NCBI GenBank assembly: GCA_030447905.1
Contig: JAUJNZ010000002.1
Span: forward strand, 47,899 to 111,898
Direction: 5' to 3'
From: Thermoleophilaceae bacterium
GTDB taxonomy: Bacteria; Actinomycetota; Thermoleophilia; Solirubrobacterales; Thermoleophilaceae
DNA: 64,000 nucleotides
The position numbers were made by a program, and so were the translations under genes. Positions 60,737-64,000 of this stretch are shown in pieces. A model generated the notes under the pieces. That model searched no databases. It had not been told where the DNA came from and saw only the letters and a list, made by a program, of their open reading frames with translations. Each line of letters opens with the position of its first letter. The stretch's first letter is position 1.

Positions 60737-62578
60737 GTGGCGACGAAGGAGCAGGGACAGAAGAGCGATCGAGACAGGGATACGACGGGCTCAAACCGCG
60801 GCACGGACACCGACACCCTGGCCCAGATGATCGTCTCGGCGACGAGTAGGTACGAAGGCCCCGCGCTCAAGTTCAAGACCGCGCAAGGCGAGTGGGAAGA
60901 GGTCTCCTACGAGCAGCTCGGCGACGAGATCAGGCGGGTGACCAAGGGGCTGATCGCCCTCGGGATCGAGGCGGGCGACAAGGTCTCGATCTTCTCCGAC
61001 ACCCGCCCCGACTGGACCGTATGCGACTTCGGCTCGTTATGCGCCGGGGCGGTGATAGCGCCGATCTACCAGACGAGCTCCGCCGAGGAGGCCCGCCACG
61101 TGCTCTCGGACTCGGGGGCCAAGCTCGTCTTCTGCGAGAGCCCCGAGCTCGTCGAGAAGGTCGAGGAGGTGCGTCACGACTGCCCCGAGCTCGAGCACGT
61201 CGTGTTGATCGAGGGAGAGGCGGAGGGGACCACGACGCTCGACGACCTCGGCGAGCATGGAGAGGAGATAGACGACCGGCAGTTCGACGAGCGCGTCGAG
61301 GGAGTCTCCGCAGACGACCTGTTCACGATCGTCTACACGTCGGGTACCACCGGCCCTCCCAAGGGCTGTCTGCTGACCCACGGCAACTACCGCGCCAACA
61401 TCGCGATGTGCGAGGACGCGGCCGACTGGGGCGAGCGGCCCTCGCTGCTGCTCTTCCTGCCGCTGGCCCACGTGCTCACGCGCATCCTCCAGATGCTCGT
61501 CATCGACATCGGCGGCACGCTCGCCTACTGGGAGGGCGACAAGGACAAGCTCCTCGAGAACCTCCAGGACGTCCAGCCGACTCACTTCTCAGCGGTTCCG
61601 CGCATCTTCGAGAAGATCTACGCGCGCGCGACCGCGCAGGCCGACGGCGTCCTGAAGGAGAAGGCCTTCTGGAAGGCCGTCGACGTGGGGCGCAGGGTCC
61701 GCGAGCTCGATCGCCAGGGCGAGGAGCCGGGGCCGATCCTTCGCCAGGAGTACCTCCAGGCCGACAAGCGGATCCTGTCCCGGGTGCGCGAGCTCTTCGG
61801 CGGGAAGCTGGAGTTCGCCGCCACCGGCGCCGCGCCGGTCCAGCCGGAGATGCTCGAGTTCTTCGACGCGTGCGGCGTTCTCATCCTCGAGGGCTACGGC
61901 GCCACCGAGACCTCGGCCGTGGCCACGATCAACCAGCCCCACGACTTCAGGTTCGGAACGGTCGGCAAGGCGCTGCCGGGCTCGGAGGTCAGGATCGCCG
62001 AGGAGGACGGCGAGGTCCTCATCCGCGGACCGCACGTCTTCCAGGGCTACCACGGCCTGGAGGAGGAGACCGAGGAGGACCTCGACTCCGACGGCTGGTA
62101 CCGCACCGGCGACATCGGCGAGCTCGACGACGACGGCTTCCTCTCGATCACCGGCCGCAAGAAGGACATCATCGTCACCTCGTCGGGCAAGAACATCCCC
62201 GCGGGCTACATCGAGAACAAGATCGCCGCCAACCGGTGGGTCTCGCACGCCGTCGTCTACGGGGATGACAAGCCCTACCTCGTGGCCCTGGTCACGCTCG
62301 ACCAGGAGGAGCGAGAATCGCTGGTCGAGGAGGCGGGCGCAGACGGCGACGACCTCGCCGACGACGGGGGCGTGCGGTCGGAGATCCAGAAGGCGATCGA
62401 CGCCGCCAACGAGGACCTCGCCAACGTCGAGCAGATCAAGAAGTTCACGGTCGTGGACCGCGAGCTGACCGAGGAGAACGGCGAGATCACCCCGACCATG
62501 AAGGTCAAGCGCAACGTCGTCTACGACCACTACCGCGACGAGCTCGAGGGACTCTACGACGGCGGGTCTGAAAGCTGA
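60737..62578 (+). CDS. AMP-dependent long-chain acyl-CoA synthetase
   Basis: A 613-residue ANL enzyme: the P-loop TIVYTSGTTGPPKGCLLTHGN, EGYGATETSAV, the Asp in DGWYRTGDIGELDDDGF and the hinge GRKKDIIVTSSGKNIPAGYIE. It activates fatty acids with ATP and CoA (FadD15-like, with an acidic VDRE-rich C-terminal end). GTG start at 60737 follows GAGGGAG. A stand-alone gene between the EamA transporter and the sortase pair. Confidence 0.92.
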   Translation: MATKEQGQKSDRDRDTTGSNRGTDTDTLAQMIVSATSRYEGPALKFKTAQGEWEEVSYEQLGDEIRRVTKGLIALGIEAGDKVSIFSDTRPDWTVCDFGSLCAGAVIAPIYQTSSAEEARHVLSDSGAKLVFCESPELVEKVEEVRHDCPELEHVVLIEGEAEGTTTLDDLGEHGEEIDDRQFDERVEGVSADDLFTIVYTSGTTGPPKGCLLTHGNYRANIAMCEDAADWGERPSLLLFLPLAHVLTRILQMLVIDIGGTLAYWEGDKDKLLENLQDVQPTHFSAVPRIFEKIYARATAQADGVLKEKAFWKAVDVGRRVRELDRQGEEPGPILRQEYLQADKRILSRVRELFGGKLEFAATGAAPVQPEMLEFFDACGVLILEGYGATETSAVATINQPHDFRFGTVGKALPGSEVRIAEEDGEVLIRGPHVFQGYHGLEEETEEDLDSDGWYRTGDIGELDDDGFLSITGRKKDIIVTSSGKNIPAGYIENKIAANRWVSHAVVYGDDKPYLVALVTLDQEERESLVEEAGADGDDLADDGGVRSEIQKAIDAANEDLANVEQIKKFTVVDRELTEENGEITPTMKVKRNVVYDHYRDELEGLYDGGSES

Positions 62579-62656
62579 CCGTCAACCGGCGCCTGGTCGC
62601 CGGGTTTCTGGTAGCTTGCAGCCGGTTCCGACGCCGTCCCAAAGGGGGAGACTTCG

Positions 62657-63285
62657 ATGTTGAAGCGCCTGCTGGTCCTCGCCGCCGCGCTCGCGGCCCT
62701 GCTCGTGTTCGCGCCGGCCAGCTCGGCGCAGACGCCGACGCTCCCGACCGAGTGCTTGAACATCACCGACCCCAACGCTGTCAGCCAGGAGTGCCTCGAT
62801 GCTCTGGGTGAACTGGCCGGCGGGGGTCAGGACAGCACCCTGCCGGAGTCGTGTCAGGCAATTCTCGGGCGAGGCACCGACGGGGGCACCGGCGGGGAGA
62901 CGGCACCGGCGGAGCCGGCATCCGACAATCGCCCGTCCCCATTCTGGAGGAATTGAGCGCCGCGGATCTCCTCCGAATCATCGACTGCCTCAATGACCTC
63001 GCCGGCGGCGACGGCGGCGGCGGCGACGACGGCGGCGGCGGCCAGACCGAGACCCAACGGCAACCGACCAGCGACCTTCCCGTGGACGACATCGGAGCCG
63101 AGGAGGGCATCGGAGCCGACGAGGGCGACTTCCCCGACGGCGGCGTCGACAGCGGCTACGGGCCGACCGGTTCTGACGACGATCCAGGAGCACCGCTCGC
63201 CGCCCGCGGCGCGGCGCTCCTCGCGCTCCTCGGCGTCCTCGCAACGGGCCTCGTGATCATGAGGCGCCGCCGCTCCGGTTCTTGA
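62657..63285 (+). pseudogene. Secreted, membrane-anchored acidic protein, frameshifted; probable sortase substrate
   Basis: Two frames make one protein. The first (62657 to about 62935) has a signal peptide (MLKRLLVLAAALAALLVFAPASSA) and a Cys-containing mature start. The second continues as PILEELSAADLLRIIDCLNDLAGGD, a Gly/Asp-rich linker, and a C-terminal membrane helix with RRRR at the end. One lost base in GCCCGTCCCC (62931-62940) explains the break. LAARG precedes the final helix, like an LPxTG-type sorting site (the class F partner follows). Four Cys occur in two short motifs (TECL, QECL and IDCL). Confidence 0.65.
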
Positions 63286-63998
63286 GCGACCCTGGACCAA
63301 GGTGGTCGAAGAGAGATCGCCGCGGGCTCTGGTTCGCGGCGATTCTCTTCGTGGCGGCCCCGGTGACGGCGGCCCTCCTCGGCTCCTCCGAGGAGCCGCC
63401 GCGTAAGCCGGTGGCCGCGGCTCCCTCGCCGCCCCCGCCGCCGCTTGCGGAGAGGGATCGGCTGGAGAAGCGCGCCAAGCCGAAGGCCGAGCCGAAGAAG
63501 CGCAAGCCGCCGGAAAAACGGCCCAACCTGAAGGTTCGCATCGACCGCAATGCGGCGAGCCCCGTCGCGGTGACCGTGGCGTCGGCCGGTATCTCCGCCC
63601 CCGTGATTCCGCTCGGACTTAAGCCCAACGGCAAGATCGAGGTGCCCGAGGACATCTCCGAGGCCGGCTGGCGGGCGGGCGGACCGGAGCCGGGCGAGCG
63701 CGGCGCGGCCATGATCACCGCGCACGTCAACGGCGGTGGCCGGGACGGCGCCTTTGCGAACCTGGCCGCGGTCGGCAAGGGCGACGAGATCCGGGTCCGC
63801 CGCCGCGACCAAACGACCGTGGCCTTCGCCGTCGAGCGCACCGAGCAAGTGCCCAAGGACAGCTTCCCCACCCAGCGGGTCTACGGCAAGACCCCCATGC
63901 CGACGCTGCGCCTAGTGACCTGCGGCGGCGGCTTCGACAGCGGGACCGGGCACTACCGCGACAACCTCATCGTCTACGCGAGGCGGCTGCCCTCGTAG
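63282..63998 (+). CDS. Class F sortase
   Basis: A 238-residue protein. An N-terminal membrane helix (about 15-33) and a Pro/Lys-rich linker precede the sortase fold: IEVPEDISEAGWRAG, TAHVNG with catalytic His148, TLRLVTCGG with Cys214 and HYRDNLIVYA with Arg226. It should cleave a surface protein motif and join the product to the cell wall or a partner. The TTG start overlaps the stop of the upstream secreted protein (TTGA), strongly suggesting that protein as its substrate. The gene ends 2 bases before the window end. Confidence 0.88.
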   Translation: MSDPGPRWSKRDRRGLWFAAILFVAAPVTAALLGSSEEPPRKPVAAAPSPPPPPLAERDRLEKRAKPKAEPKKRKPPEKRPNLKVRIDRNAASPVAVTVASAGISAPVIPLGLKPNGKIEVPEDISEAGWRAGGPEPGERGAAMITAHVNGGGRDGAFANLAAVGKGDEIRVRRRDQTTVAFAVERTEQVPKDSFPTQRVYGKTPMPTLRLVTCGGGFDSGTGHYRDNLIVYARRLPS

Positions 63999-64000
63999 TC

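Overview
The window is very GC-rich chromosomal DNA. Third codon positions are almost all G or C, GTG and TTG starts are common, and many gene pairs share 4-base overlaps. Gene content fits a Gram-positive actinobacterium, most likely class Thermoleophilia (Solirubrobacterales-like): the rpsF-ssb-rpsR-rplI-dnaB order with purA behind it, a class F sortase, an IS21 element, many small secreted proteins, and RDD, CPBP and DUF4190 membrane proteins. That placement is inference; there is no rRNA here to confirm it.

Layout. 1-7.8 kb is accessory and partly decayed: a broken DUF3237 gene, a cysteine-repeat secreted protein, a secreted subtilase, an IS21-family element with both genes frameshifted, a MazEF-like toxin-antitoxin pair and a truncated DUF72 gene. 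7.7-12.7 kb holds two VOC proteins, small membrane proteins, a TetR regulator, an EAL-domain protein coupled to a DUF1059 protein, and a ribbon-helix-helix/GAF fusion. 12.7-15.9 kb is an assimilatory sulfur operon on the minus strand (small protein, rhodanese, ferredoxin-type sulfite reductase, CysH). 16-19.6 kb carries an ornithine cyclodeaminase homologue and a secreted esterase, followed by tRNA-Lys. 19.7-23.7 kb has a class IV aminotransferase and a three-gene nucleotide-sugar set (2-epimerase, dehydrogenase, left-handed beta-helix acyltransferase). 23.8-26 kb encodes membrane proteins, two of which share a Pro-Gln-Ser-Pro repeat leader. 26-31 kb is the housekeeping replication/ribosome block. 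31-34 kb is trehalose metabolism (treT, otsA). 34-39.6 kb is signalling (anti-sigma-like ATPase, histidine kinase, response regulator), a large membrane protein and thiL. 39.7-46.5 kb includes a class A PBP, a thioredoxin-like lipoprotein, MscS, and a tightly overlapped HAD-CPBP-pyrE-cupin operon. 46.5-48.9 kb is sparse and holds an RND efflux remnant, a methyltransferase and tRNA-Arg. 49-53.2 kb is lipoprotein, AEC transporter, galT and TlpA. 53.4-60.7 kb has a large SF2 helicase, an Fpg/Nei glycosylase, SDR enzymes, an RpiB homologue and an EamA transporter. 60.7-64 kb ends with an acyl-CoA synthetase and a secreted protein paired with a class F sortase.

Two things stand out. First, several otherwise intact genes, including the essential purA, are broken by one-base losses, mostly in runs of G or C. 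This looks more like residual sequencing error than real decay, and it affects how pseudogenes here should be read. Second, the gap between rpsR and rplI can fold into a long nested hairpin of perfect stems with a matched 9/9 internal loop. I know of no described regulatory RNA at this position, and it is the best candidate here for something new.
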